64,000 bases of DNA, taken from assembly GCA_963975425.1 (NCBI GenBank), contig CAXBGS010000010.1:124001-188000 (forward strand). The letters run 5' to 3'. Below are positions 53,900 through 63,207 of the stretch, piece by piece. The stretch's first letter is position 1. Each line of letters starts with the position of its first letter. The notes beneath the pieces were generated by a model, which did not search any database, was not told the origin of the DNA, and saw nothing but the letters and a program-made list of their open reading frames with translations. The DNA is from CAXBGS01 sp963975425 (GTDB taxonomy: Bacteria; Planctomycetota; Planctomycetia; Pirellulales; Pirellulaceae). Made by a program: the position numbers and the translations under genes.

Positions 53900-56497
53900 C
53901 TATCGGCAGCGAAATAAGTCGCTGCACACGACCTGCGTGATCAGATCACCCAACGCATAGTCACTCGGCTTGGTCGCATCCAAGATTGCATCAACGTCCG
54001 GTCGATCCGCCGCATCGATGTGCCGACCGACCGCGTACGCGAGCAGCTTTTCAGCGAACGCTTTTGCGAATTGATCCTGTTGCAACAGCAACAACGATTT
54101 GAACTCAGCAACACCGTCGAACCGCTGGCCACCGGCAAGTTGGCCCGTTGCATCGATATCGACGTTCCGACCATAGCGCGTACGCCAACGGCCGATCGGA
54201 TCAAAGTTTTCTAACGCAAAACCCAGCGGATCGATTTTTCGGTGACACTCGTTGCAACTTTCGATCTCGCGGTGCTTATCCAGCTGATCGCGAATCGAAG
54301 TCGCACCGCGTGTGTCTGGGTCCAGCGGTTCAACGTCCGGCGGAGGAGGGGATGGCGGCGTTCCCAACAGATTGTCCAGCAACCAGACGCCCCGAACGAC
54401 CGGCGACGTATCGATCCCGTTTGCCGTGACGGTTAGTACACTGCCCTGCCCCAACAAACCGCCGCGGCGGCGGTCGCTAAGTGTGACCCGCTGGAATCCG
54501 GCGACCGGACGTTCATCAAGTTCGTACAGCTCAGCAAGCGGTCGATTGACGAACGTAAAATCGGAATCCAAGAAATTCAAAATCGAAAGATTTTCTTGGG
54601 CCAAATGGCGGGTGAATAAACGAGTTTCCGTGCGCATGGCTTCCCCCAAATCATGTCGATAAAATTCGACAAAATCGCCGCGATCAGGCGGCATCGCACC
54701 AAGACTGCGAAGGTCCAACCAGCTATCCAAAAATCCATTGATGAACGCGTCGCTCTTGTCGTCGCGCAGCATGCGATCGACTTGTTGCCGAAGAACGTTC
54801 ACGTCATCCAGGGAACCGTTTGACGCCAGGTCGATCAACTCATCGTCCGGCATTGAAGACCAAAGAAAATAAGACAACCGAGACGCGAGCGCATATTGAC
54901 GAACCTCGGGATGATCGGCCGGCGGCAGGTAGATGAACTTGGGCGAGCACAGCACGGCTTTCAGGCCATCACTGAATGCTTGGATCGAGTCACGACCGGC
55001 AGCACGACGATCTTGCACCACGGCCATGACTCGCTCGACTTCATCGTCAGAAACCGGCTGGCGGTAAGCTCGCCGCATGAACGCGGTCAAGCGATCGCGA
55101 GTTTGCGATTCCGAAATCGCACCGCTGGCCTGGATGTCGTCCCATGCGTCACCGAAGATGACCTGCTGACTTTCGGTCGGCCACTGTTGATATAAGGGAC
55201 CACGAATTTCGACTTCATGGATTCGAATCTGCGGTAACTTCTCGGCCGAGATCGCGGCCCGACGCACCTGGACGATTCCCTTGAGTCCTTTGGCAAACAT
55301 GTCCGGGTGCTTTCTCACCAACTTGGTCCAAAGGTTTCTCGCGTCCATCAATCCGTTCTGGAAAGTGAAGCGCGGCGTGAAACCCGCATCCAAGTGAACG
55401 CGGACCGTGTACCACTTCGATCCGTCCGCCAGGTCAATTTCGGCAAGCAGTGGCTGAACCGGTTGCGGCAGGTGCAAAAGACCGACCTCTTGATTTCCCG
55501 GAACGATTCCCAGTCGCAGTGGTTCATCGGGGTCGGTGCCGACGAGTTCTCGATCATAGGGATGAATGCGATTGAGCGCTTCGGCCTTGAATTTAAGTTC
55601 ATACGTCCCGTCATGGGGAACGCCATCGGCAAAAGCATGAATCGGTCCGTAGGCTCCCTCCGGCTTGTCGGCACCGGGCACGTCGAACAACGTCATGTGC
55701 TTGAATCGGTTCAAGTATCGGTGAACCTGATCGATCTCGGGTTGTTGATCAAAGTGGTCGCGAAACGCCCAGGTCTTTTCCTCAGGCTTCTCGAGCGACA
55801 AGATCGCCTTGTCGACCGCGATTTCCGCCGCTTCCAAATAACGCGCCAGCAGATAACCAGATGTGACCAACGTTGAACCGATGTTGTCCAGGTGTTCGGA
55901 CGTTTGATCACGCGGAAAAGGTTCCGTTGGGTCATAGATGGTGACATCCAGTTTCAACAGGTCGCGGATCGTGTTTCGATATTCTCGCGAGTTCATTCGC
56001 CGCAAAACGGGTTGTTCTTCCGATTGCTTGTTCGATTCGTGGTACTCAGCGATCAGGCTTGTCAGCAGCGCAATCACACGACTCGATTCGGTCGCGCCTG
56101 GCTGCGGTTCGTCCTCGGGCGGCATCTGCCCCAAATTCAACTGGTCCAAAATGTCTTGATAATCGATCAGCACATCGTTGTCCGTGATCGCGACGTCCAA
56201 ATTATCGAATCGACGCTCGGCGTTTTGTTCCTCGGCGCCGTGACATCGGACGCAATGTCGTTGCAAAAAGAGATGCAAGACATCATCGGCCAACAGCGGA
56301 TTCGACGTGCAGCAGGCAACGATCAAGGCAACGGCCAACGCGGCGACCACCCTCGGCCGCGTGAACGCCTGTGCCCGCGCGAACGTTGACTTGGTCGCGT
56401 TGATCTTCACGCGATCAACGTGTGGTCGGTTGCGACACAGACGATTGGCGATCGGGTTATCTGCGGCAGTGACCGCGTATTGATCGTCGCCACTCAC
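53900..56497 (-). CDS. DUF1592 cytochrome c-type protein
   Basis: The 865-residue exported protein has a c-heme site HCVRCHG (Cys 82, 85) in a PSCyt1-type domain. DUF1587 and DUF1595 regions follow, then the DUF1592, DUF1588 and DUF1585 domains (LSYFLWSSMPDDEL, LLGQGSVLTVTANG, RWRTRYGRNVDIDATGQL). These large proteins occur with DUF1552 partners in Planctomycetes and are thought to act in periplasmic oxidation; the reaction is unknown. The start is GTG at 56497, overlapping the DUF1552 stop by 4 bp. The signal begins some 45 residues in, so a later start is possible. Confidence 0.88.
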   Translation of the reverse strand: MSGDDQYAVTAADNPIANRLCRNRPHVDRVKINATKSTFARAQAFTRPRVVAALAVALIVACCTSNPLLADDVLHLFLQRHCVRCHGAEEQNAERRFDNLDVAITDNDVLIDYQDILDQLNLGQMPPEDEPQPGATESSRVIALLTSLIAEYHESNKQSEEQPVLRRMNSREYRNTIRDLLKLDVTIYDPTEPFPRDQTSEHLDNIGSTLVTSGYLLARYLEAAEIAVDKAILSLEKPEEKTWAFRDHFDQQPEIDQVHRYLNRFKHMTLFDVPGADKPEGAYGPIHAFADGVPHDGTYELKFKAEALNRIHPYDRELVGTDPDEPLRLGIVPGNQEVGLLHLPQPVQPLLAEIDLADGSKWYTVRVHLDAGFTPRFTFQNGLMDARNLWTKLVRKHPDMFAKGLKGIVQVRRAAISAEKLPQIRIHEVEIRGPLYQQWPTESQQVIFGDAWDDIQASGAISESQTRDRLTAFMRRAYRQPVSDDEVERVMAVVQDRRAAGRDSIQAFSDGLKAVLCSPKFIYLPPADHPEVRQYALASRLSYFLWSSMPDDELIDLASNGSLDDVNVLRQQVDRMLRDDKSDAFINGFLDSWLDLRSLGAMPPDRGDFVEFYRHDLGEAMRTETRLFTRHLAQENLSILNFLDSDFTFVNRPLAELYELDERPVAGFQRVTLSDRRRGGLLGQGSVLTVTANGIDTSPVVRGVWLLDNLLGTPPSPPPPDVEPLDPDTRGATSIRDQLDKHREIESCNECHRKIDPLGFALENFDPIGRWRTRYGRNVDIDATGQLAGGQRFDGVAEFKSLLLLQQDQFAKAFAEKLLAYAVGRHIDAADRPDVDAILDATKPSDYALGDLITQVVCSDLFRCR

Positions 56498-57783
56498 GAG
56501 ATCACATCCAGTCCGGTCAGCGTGCCGGTGCTTTGCGCGAATCGATCCGTTTCGACACCGAATTGCTGAAGCATGGAGACAAACAGGTTGCTGAGCGGGA
56601 CACGTTTGTCTTTTGGCATTTCAAGGTGCTCGCCGTGCCGAAAGCCGCCGCCGGCCAATACGATTGGCAAATCGCTGTTGGTGTGCGAGTTAGCATTTCC
56701 CATTCCGCTGCCGAACAACGCCATGGTGCTATCGAGCAACGTCAAATCAGTGCCGGGCTGCTTGATCGATTTCAATTTGCCGACGAAGCGAGAGAATTGT
56801 TCGACCTGATACCGCTCGATTTGCACCAGCAGATCGATATTGTCTTGGACTTGACCGTGATGAGAGAGGCTGTGGTAGCCCTTGCGAATTCCCAAGTCCG
56901 AGACTGCGAAACTGTTTCCGATCTCGACCGTTGCTACGCGAGTCGAGTCCGTTTGCAATGCCAGCGCGATCAGGTCGTATATCTTTGGCAAGTCATGCGT
57001 CAGCCCTTCATCGCGGGGCTCTTCCATCGGTGCATCGGGCTTGCCGATCGATTGCCAGTGACGGTCGAGGTCCAGTTTGACTTCGACTTCGCGGACGGCC
57101 GAAAGATATTCGTCCAGCTTTGCCGCGTCGGTGGGATTCAGTTTACGCTCGAGCGATTTTGCATCGCCAAGCACGGCATCAAGAATCGAACTTTGCAGCT
57201 CAACACGATCGGCACGTTTTCGGCGTTGTTTCGGGTCATCCTCGCGAAACAATTGACGGAACAGTTCGCGAGGCCCTTCGATCGGCGGAATCCGCGTACC
57301 GGTCCGCGTCCAACTCATCCGGCATCCGCCATGAATCCCGCTCTCGCTGCCAATGGTCAACGACGGAAATCGAGTGCGAGACCCCACGTGTTCGGCCGCA
57401 CGTTGATCCAAGCTGATACCACCATCAGGCATCCCGCTGGCGTCCGACGCTTTGACGCCCGAGAGAAACGCATGGATGGCAAAGTGACCGCCTTTCAACC
57501 CGTGATCCAAATGCGAAAAGATCGTAAAGTCGTTTCGGTGCGGCGCAAGAGGCTGCAGTGCCGGTGGCATCTTGTAGTCGCGGCCGAATGTTTCGGGCCA
57601 AAACGCGCCAGGGTACATGCCGAACTCGTTACCAACACAAACCATTCGCCGCGGCGGTGCTTGTTTTGGCTTGCTCTCGGAACCATGCGACAGCGATTCC
57701 ATCGACGGAATCGCAATCGAGACACCAGCGGCTCTGAGGAATGTCCGGCGAAGCCAGGAGGGACGTGGGAACGCAGCATGCAT
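56494..57783 (-). CDS. DUF1552 protein with Tat signal
   Basis: The 429-residue protein begins with a twin-arginine-like RRTFLRAAGVSIAIPS, suggesting folded export. The DUF1552 body follows: CVGNEFGMYPGAFWPE, TIFSHLDHGLKGGHFAIHAFLSG, SLDQRAAEHVG and ALFGSGMGNANSHTN. It is always paired with DUF1592 genes and is taken to be the partner subunit. ATG at 57783. Its end overlaps the DUF1592 start (GTGA). Confidence 0.9.
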   Translation of the reverse strand: MHAAFPRPSWLRRTFLRAAGVSIAIPSMESLSHGSESKPKQAPPRRMVCVGNEFGMYPGAFWPETFGRDYKMPPALQPLAPHRNDFTIFSHLDHGLKGGHFAIHAFLSGVKASDASGMPDGGISLDQRAAEHVGSRTRFPSLTIGSESGIHGGCRMSWTRTGTRIPPIEGPRELFRQLFREDDPKQRRKRADRVELQSSILDAVLGDAKSLERKLNPTDAAKLDEYLSAVREVEVKLDLDRHWQSIGKPDAPMEEPRDEGLTHDLPKIYDLIALALQTDSTRVATVEIGNSFAVSDLGIRKGYHSLSHHGQVQDNIDLLVQIERYQVEQFSRFVGKLKSIKQPGTDLTLLDSTMALFGSGMGNANSHTNSDLPIVLAGGGFRHGEHLEMPKDKRVPLSNLFVSMLQQFGVETDRFAQSTGTLTGLDVIS

Positions 57784-58087
57784 GTGGTTTTCTCTCGCAG
57801 AGGACGAGTGGGCGGGAACTTCATTGTACCCGCATTGAGGGTGTGATCAATGGAAGTCCGGCTGGCCCTTGCGGTGGACGACCGCGTCGAAGCGAGTCTG
57901 CCCCATCGGGCCGTCTGGGCACCGAGCACGCGTGCCGTCTGGGCACCGAGCATGCGTGCAATTGGGTATCGAAGACACGTAATATCGAGCGTTATCGACT
58001 CGGCCGACACGATGAGGCCCACTGATCTGCGGGCCGGAAAACATCGCTCATCGAGCCCGATGGGTGCTCGCGGTACATCATCGGGTC
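57784..58087. other. Spacer with a 24-bp tandem duplication
   Basis: This 304-bp spacer separates the DUF1552 start from the uvrA end, both on the minus strand. The unit starting GCCGTCTGGGCACCGAGCA occurs at 57910-57933 and 57934-57957 with one mismatch. I see no gene. Confidence 0.65.
57910..57957. repeat. 24-bp tandem duplication
   Basis: Two adjacent 24-bp units, one mismatch, between the DUF1552 gene and uvrA. Confidence 0.88.
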
Positions 58088-60655
58088 TCAGGTTTCCATC
58101 TTCAAACCGAGTTTCATTTTCAAATACTGGCCGGTTGCGCTGTCGGAAACTGCGGCGACTTCTTCTGGCGTCCCCTCGGCGACGACGTGTCCACCGCCGA
58201 CGCCTCCCTGCGGTCCCATATCGATCACCCAGTCGCTCGCGGCGATCAGGTCTGAGTTGTGTTCGATGACCAGCACCGTATTGCCCGCGTCGACCAACGT
58301 TTGCAGCACGCCGACCAGCCGTTCCACGTCACCAAAGTGCAGCCCCGTGGTTGGTTCGTCCAACAGGTACAGGGTTTGGCCGGTCGCCCGGCGAGCCAGT
58401 TCGGTACCAAGCTTGATGCGTTGCGCTTCACCGCCGCTTAGCGTCGTGCTGGGTTGCCCCAGGTGGACGTAACCCAAGCCCACCGTTTGCAGCGACCGCA
58501 ACAGATGCTCGATGCGTGGCACATTCTCAAAAAACGCCAATGCCTCACTGACCGTCATGTCCAGCACGTTGGCAACGTTTGCGCCTTTGAATCGCACCTG
58601 CAATGTTTGGCGATTGAATCGTCGTCCCCCGCACCGTGTGCACGTCACAAACAAGTCGCTCAGGAAATTCATCTCGATTCTTTCGACACCGTGCCCCTTG
58701 CACAGTTCGCACTGGCCCGCGGCAGAGTTGAAACTAAATCGGCTGGCGGAATACCCACGCGTTTTCGCCTCGCGAGTGGCCGCGAACACCTTGCGAATTT
58801 CGTCCAAGACGCCGGCATAGGTGGCCGGACAGCTGCGCGGACTGCGGCCGATCGGCGCCTGGTCAATATTGACAAGCTTGTCAATCGAATTGGCACCGGT
58901 CAGCTTGCCGTAACGCCCAGCCGATGGCGAGACCAACCCTAACTGCCTGGCGACAGCGGGAAACAGCGTATCGTTGACCAACGAGCTTTTGCCGCTGCCC
59001 GAAACCCCCGTGACGCAGATAAATCGTCCGAGCGGAAACTTGACCGTCACGTCTTTCAGATTGTGAGTCGTCGCGTTTCGAAGCGTCATCCAACGCGTTT
59101 TCTTTTCACCGCGTCGCTGGGCGGGGACCGGAATCGATTTCGAACCCTTCAGATAGGCGCCCGTGATCGATTTGCGATCGGCTTTGACTTGCGCGGGTGT
59201 CCCTTGACTGATGATCCGACCGCCGTCACCCCCGGCACCAGGCCCCATATCAATCAGAAAATCAGCCGCCAACATGGTCGCTTCGTCATGCTCGACGACC
59301 ACGACCGTGTTGCCCTGCTCTTTCAGCTGAATGATCGCATCGATCAATCGATCGTGGTCAGCTGGATGCAAACCAATCGAAGGTTCATCCAGGACGTAGC
59401 ACACACCGACAAGTCCGCTGCCGATGCTGGTGGCCAAGCGAACTCGCTGTAACTCGCCACCACTAAGCGAGTCCGCGGCGCGGTCAAGCGTGAGATAACC
59501 GACACCGACTCGCATCAAAAATTCCAGCCGTTTGACAACCTCGTTTTGAATTGGCAACGCGACCTTGGTGTCCAGCGGCGAAAGCCCCTCAGTGACTGAC
59601 TGCATCCACTGCGATGCCTGATCCAACGGCAGTGCCGTCAAGTGGTGAATCGGCATCGCGTTGACGGTGACGCGCAGCGAATCGGGTCGCAGACGCCCAC
59701 CTTGGCAATCAGGACAAACTTCGATCCGGTCCTTGTTCGTGACCGTTCCCAGACCGTCGCAAGTCGGACAAGCGCCGTACGGACTGTTGAAACTAAACGT
59801 ACGAGGCTCGATCTCAGCGAAACTGTGGCCACACTCGATGCACGCCATCGCGGTGTTGAAGATCGATTCGGTCCATTGCCCCGCGTCATTTTGAACAAGC
59901 GTCGACAGCAAGCCGTCACCGACGCGAAGTGCCAGCGCGATGGACTCGCCAAGTCGCGATTCGACGTCCTCGCGGATTACCAAGCGATCGACCACGGCTT
60001 CGATTGTGTGATTTTGCCGCGGCGCGAGCGCAGGCACTTCCTCGAGCAAGTAAATCTCGCCATCAACGCGTGCTCGGATCAATCCGGCGACCTGGATCGA
60101 CTGCAGCACGTCGCGATGCGATCCACGCCGGCCGCGAACCAGCGGCGCCATCAGCACCAGTTTCGTACCCTCGGGATGCTTCAACAGCGACTCGCGAATC
60201 GCATCGGACGACAACGTGGAAATCGTCGCGCCGCATTGTCCACAATGCGGCACGCCGACGCGTGCGTAAAGCAAACGCAGGTAGTCATAGATCTCTGTGA
60301 CGGTCGCAACGGTACTGCGACCGCCCGTCGAACCGGACTTCTGGTCGATCGCCAGGGTCGGCGCCAACCCAACGATCCAATCGACATCGGGCCGTGGAAT
60401 TTGATCCAGAAACTGCCTCGCATAGGCGGACAGGCTGTCGACGTATTGCCGCTGGCCCTCTGCGTACAGCGTATCGAACGCGAGCGAACTTTTGCCGCTG
60501 CCAGAGACGCCGGTGATCACCGTGAGGGCGTCCCGGGGAATTTCGACATCGATGTTTTGCAGATTGTGGACACGCGCGCCGGAAATCTGAATCACGCCGC
60601 TGCGCGTGCCAGGAGTCTTCCGTTTTCGCTTCGCAACGCCGGTCGATTTTGCCAT
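58088..60655 (-). CDS. uvrA: Excinuclease subunit UvrA, shortened
   Basis: UvrA finds DNA damage for nucleotide excision repair. The 855-residue protein has both ATPase halves: GVSGSGKSSL with SGGELQRVRLA, and GVSGSGKSSLVND with SGGEAQRIKLG, plus the UvrB-binding region (LVRGRRGSHRDVLQ). Zinc-type CIECGHS...CPTCDGLG and CELCKGHGVE...CTRCGGRR are present. It is about 85 residues shorter than E. coli UvrA. The stretch between CPTCDGLG and CPDCQGGRL is about 10-13 residues instead of more than 100. ATG at 60655, just after a TTG. Confidence 0.92.
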   Translation of the reverse strand: MAKSTGVAKRKRKTPGTRSGVIQISGARVHNLQNIDVEIPRDALTVITGVSGSGKSSLAFDTLYAEGQRQYVDSLSAYARQFLDQIPRPDVDWIVGLAPTLAIDQKSGSTGGRSTVATVTEIYDYLRLLYARVGVPHCGQCGATISTLSSDAIRESLLKHPEGTKLVLMAPLVRGRRGSHRDVLQSIQVAGLIRARVDGEIYLLEEVPALAPRQNHTIEAVVDRLVIREDVESRLGESIALALRVGDGLLSTLVQNDAGQWTESIFNTAMACIECGHSFAEIEPRTFSFNSPYGACPTCDGLGTVTNKDRIEVCPDCQGGRLRPDSLRVTVNAMPIHHLTALPLDQASQWMQSVTEGLSPLDTKVALPIQNEVVKRLEFLMRVGVGYLTLDRAADSLSGGELQRVRLATSIGSGLVGVCYVLDEPSIGLHPADHDRLIDAIIQLKEQGNTVVVVEHDEATMLAADFLIDMGPGAGGDGGRIISQGTPAQVKADRKSITGAYLKGSKSIPVPAQRRGEKKTRWMTLRNATTHNLKDVTVKFPLGRFICVTGVSGSGKSSLVNDTLFPAVARQLGLVSPSAGRYGKLTGANSIDKLVNIDQAPIGRSPRSCPATYAGVLDEIRKVFAATREAKTRGYSASRFSFNSAAGQCELCKGHGVERIEMNFLSDLFVTCTRCGGRRFNRQTLQVRFKGANVANVLDMTVSEALAFFENVPRIEHLLRSLQTVGLGYVHLGQPSTTLSGGEAQRIKLGTELARRATGQTLYLLDEPTTGLHFGDVERLVGVLQTLVDAGNTVLVIEHNSDLIAASDWVIDMGPQGGVGGGHVVAEGTPEEVAAVSDSATGQYLKMKLGLKMET

Positions 60656-60784
60656 CAAGAGTTCGCAGCGAAAGGAGGCCGGGGTAACGAAGTTGCCATC
60701 GGCGGGTAAGATTCAGTAATAAGTCGTCTGTTACCAAGATAGGTTTCTTGGCAACCATGATTGCACACCGCACGCCGCACCTTG

Positions 60785-61930
60785 ATGATTGACCTACGCC
60801 GATTCGCCGATCGTGAACACCTGCTGCTAGCATCGTACGCGATGCACAGCCGGGATAGCGAGGGTCGTGCGCACCAAGAAAAGCCTCACGGATACCGGGG
60901 GCCGTTTGCACGCGATCGCGATCGCATCCTGCATAGCAGTGCCTTTCGGCGGCTGAGCGGCAAGATGCAAGTCTTTACCGGCGAGATGGGAGTCTACCAC
61001 CGAACCCGTTTGACTCACACCTTTGAAGTCGCCTCGGTCGCTCGAACGATGTCTCGCGTGTTGCGGCTAAACGAAGACCTGACCGAAGCGCTCGCGCTGA
61101 TGCACGATATCGGACATCCGCCGTACGGACACTGCGGCGAAGACGTGTTGAGCGAATGCATGGAAGACGTCGGCGGTTTTTCGCACAACGGATTTGCATT
61201 GGTCATCGTCCAGGAACTCGAGCAGCGGTACAGCCGTTTTTCGGGACTGAACCTGTGTGTCGAGACACTTGCCGGACAAGATGTGCGGGCGCATAAGGCG
61301 GAAGCGGCAATCGGCCGCAGCCCTCTGTTGGAAGTCCAGATTGTCGACGCCGCCGACTCAATCGCCTATGACGCTCATGACGTCGACGACGCGTTGCAGT
61401 TAGGGCTGCTGTCGATCGACCAGCTTTCAGAACTCGCGATCATCCGTCGGTCGCTGGACCAGGTTCGCGAGAAGCACGGGTCGATGCCGACAGGGCAGTT
61501 GCGTCAGTTGCTGGTGCACGAGTTGATCGACTTGCAGGTTAGCGACCTGCTCAATGAAGCGATCGAGACGCTGCGTCCGGTCGATGGGCGATCGGTCGAC
61601 GACATCTGCGACGCGGGGGTTCGACTGAAGCACAGCGAATCACTGGATCGCCAGCGAACCGAACTCGAGGCGTTCCTATTCGATGCCGTCTATCGCCACC
61701 CGCGACTGATTCCGGTTCGGATTGCGGCCGCGGATCGAATCAAAACACTCTTTGATCTGCTGATGAAAGACCCGTCGCGCCTGCCGCTTCGATTTCGACA
61801 AAGGACTGACCGGGTGCGAACCGAAACGGCTATTGGTGAGTACTTAGCAGGCATGACCGATGCTTTTTGCGACGCACAGTACCACTGCGCCACCAACTCC
61901 GCCGCTGCCGGCCCCCTCGCTGATTGGTAA
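60785..61930 (+). CDS. dNTP triphosphohydrolase (dGTPase-like, HD domain)
   Basis: The 381-residue HD-domain protein has HTFEVASVAR (His 78), ALMHDIGHPPYGH (His 107, Asp 108) and DAADSIAYDAHDVDD (later Asp), the metal ligands of dGTPase-type enzymes. They split dNTPs into nucleoside and tripolyphosphate, balancing the pool. The size matches type II family members. ATG at 60785; an in-frame TTG at 60761 would add 8 residues. It diverges from uvrA. Confidence 0.92.
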   Translation: MIDLRRFADREHLLLASYAMHSRDSEGRAHQEKPHGYRGPFARDRDRILHSSAFRRLSGKMQVFTGEMGVYHRTRLTHTFEVASVARTMSRVLRLNEDLTEALALMHDIGHPPYGHCGEDVLSECMEDVGGFSHNGFALVIVQELEQRYSRFSGLNLCVETLAGQDVRAHKAEAAIGRSPLLEVQIVDAADSIAYDAHDVDDALQLGLLSIDQLSELAIIRRSLDQVREKHGSMPTGQLRQLLVHELIDLQVSDLLNEAIETLRPVDGRSVDDICDAGVRLKHSESLDRQRTELEAFLFDAVYRHPRLIPVRIAAADRIKTLFDLLMKDPSRLPLRFRQRTDRVRTETAIGEYLAGMTDAFCDAQYHCATNSAAAGPLADW

Positions 61931-61985
61931 GGGTATAGCCGGAGACATCGCGGTGGCTGCCGTTGATCGTCACCCCGTCGGCAAC

Positions 61986-62072
61986 ATCAGCCAATCGGGC
62001 AGATCAGCCAACTGGGGACATCCCCTGGGGGGCGTCTCCTAACTGATCTACAATCGCCGATCTACAATCGTC
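61986..62072. repeat. Two short tandem duplications before the PIN/TRAM gene
   Basis: A 17-bp unit ATCAGCCAATCGGGCAG (61986-62002) recurs with changes at 62003-62019. A 14-bp unit GATCTACAATCGCC (62045-62058) recurs at 62059-62072 with one mismatch. Confidence 0.75.
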
Positions 62073-62147
62073 TGTACAACGAGAAGGGATCGTCATCCTG
62101 TCACTATCCACTGCCGCCACCATCCACTTGCTGTTTAGTACCTTCCT

Positions 62148-63155
62148 ATGGACTTGATTATCCTCCGTTGTCTCTTCCTGCTTTGTGCGGGTGGAGTTTC
62201 CGCGATCATCAACACATCGCTATCGAGTGATCTTTCACGGTCCGCGCCGTGGTTGGTCTTTGTCGGCATCATGTCGCTGGCGGTGGCAGTCGTTGCAGCG
62301 GATATCTTTGTCCCGCGTAAACGCATCGACACGATCTCGGCGGTCTATTTTGGTGTGCTGATCGGGATGTTGTTGACGTACATCTTGTGGATCGCCATCG
62401 CGCCCTTGCTGGTCCAATCGATTGGCGGCCGGTCATTGCAACTGATCATCGCGCTGATTCTTTGCTACGTGTGTACCAGTGTGTTGCTGCAAACCAAAGA
62501 TGACTTTCGCTTCCTGATCCCATACGTTGAATTTGTCCGAGAAGTCAAAGGGTTCAAGCCTTTGGTTTTAGATACCAGCGTGATTATCGATGGTCGCATT
62601 GCGGACTTGGTCAGCACCGGTGTTTTCGATAACCAATTGATCATGCCGAGGTTCGCCCTCAGTGAACTGCAGGCGATCGCGGACAGCAGCGACAAGCTGC
62701 GCCGCACGCGCGGCCGCCGCGGCCTGGATGTCTTGAACCGGATGCGAGCCGACGAGAATGTCGACCTGGTCATTTTCGATCGTGAGCTTCCCGAATTGGC
62801 TGGTCAAACCGTTGACTTGAAACTGGTCCTGTTGGCCAAACATCTGGAAGGAAAGGTGGTCACCGGCGATTACAACCTGAACAAGGTCGCAAAGATCCAT
62901 AACGTTCCGGTCATCAACCTGAACGAAATCAGCAATTCGCTGCGTCCTGCTTATCTGCCGGATGAAACCTTTCGGATCAAAGTCATCAAAGCAGGCGAAG
63001 GCCCGGAACAGGGAATCGGATACCTGGACGACGGCACGATGGTTGTGATTGAAGGCGGCCGCAATCGAATCGGCGAAGACCTGGACGTTCGCGTCACCAG
63101 CACGCTGCAGACCAATGCCGGCAAAATGATCTTCACGAAATTCGAGAATCGCTAG
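62148..63155 (+). CDS. PIN/TRAM domain membrane protein (YacL-like)
   Basis: The 335-residue protein has four membrane helices (about 5-115). A PIN nuclease domain follows with LDTSVIIDGRI (Asp 142), LSELQ, RGRRGLDVL and VVTGDYNLNKVA. A C-terminal TRAM-like domain (about 270-335, GIGYLDDGTMVVIEGG) ends the protein. This layout is the widespread YacL/Ycf-type family; the nuclease is thought to act on RNA at the membrane. ATG at 62148. A short spacer with repeats lies upstream. Confidence 0.93.
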   Translation: MDLIILRCLFLLCAGGVSAIINTSLSSDLSRSAPWLVFVGIMSLAVAVVAADIFVPRKRIDTISAVYFGVLIGMLLTYILWIAIAPLLVQSIGGRSLQLIIALILCYVCTSVLLQTKDDFRFLIPYVEFVREVKGFKPLVLDTSVIIDGRIADLVSTGVFDNQLIMPRFALSELQAIADSSDKLRRTRGRRGLDVLNRMRADENVDLVIFDRELPELAGQTVDLKLVLLAKHLEGKVVTGDYNLNKVAKIHNVPVINLNEISNSLRPAYLPDETFRIKVIKAGEGPEQGIGYLDDGTMVVIEGGRNRIGEDLDVRVTSTLQTNAGKMIFTKFENR

Positions 63156-63207
63156 CACAAATCCTGAATTGACTCGCGACTGACTTTTTTGCTACTGCAA
63201 ACGAGTC

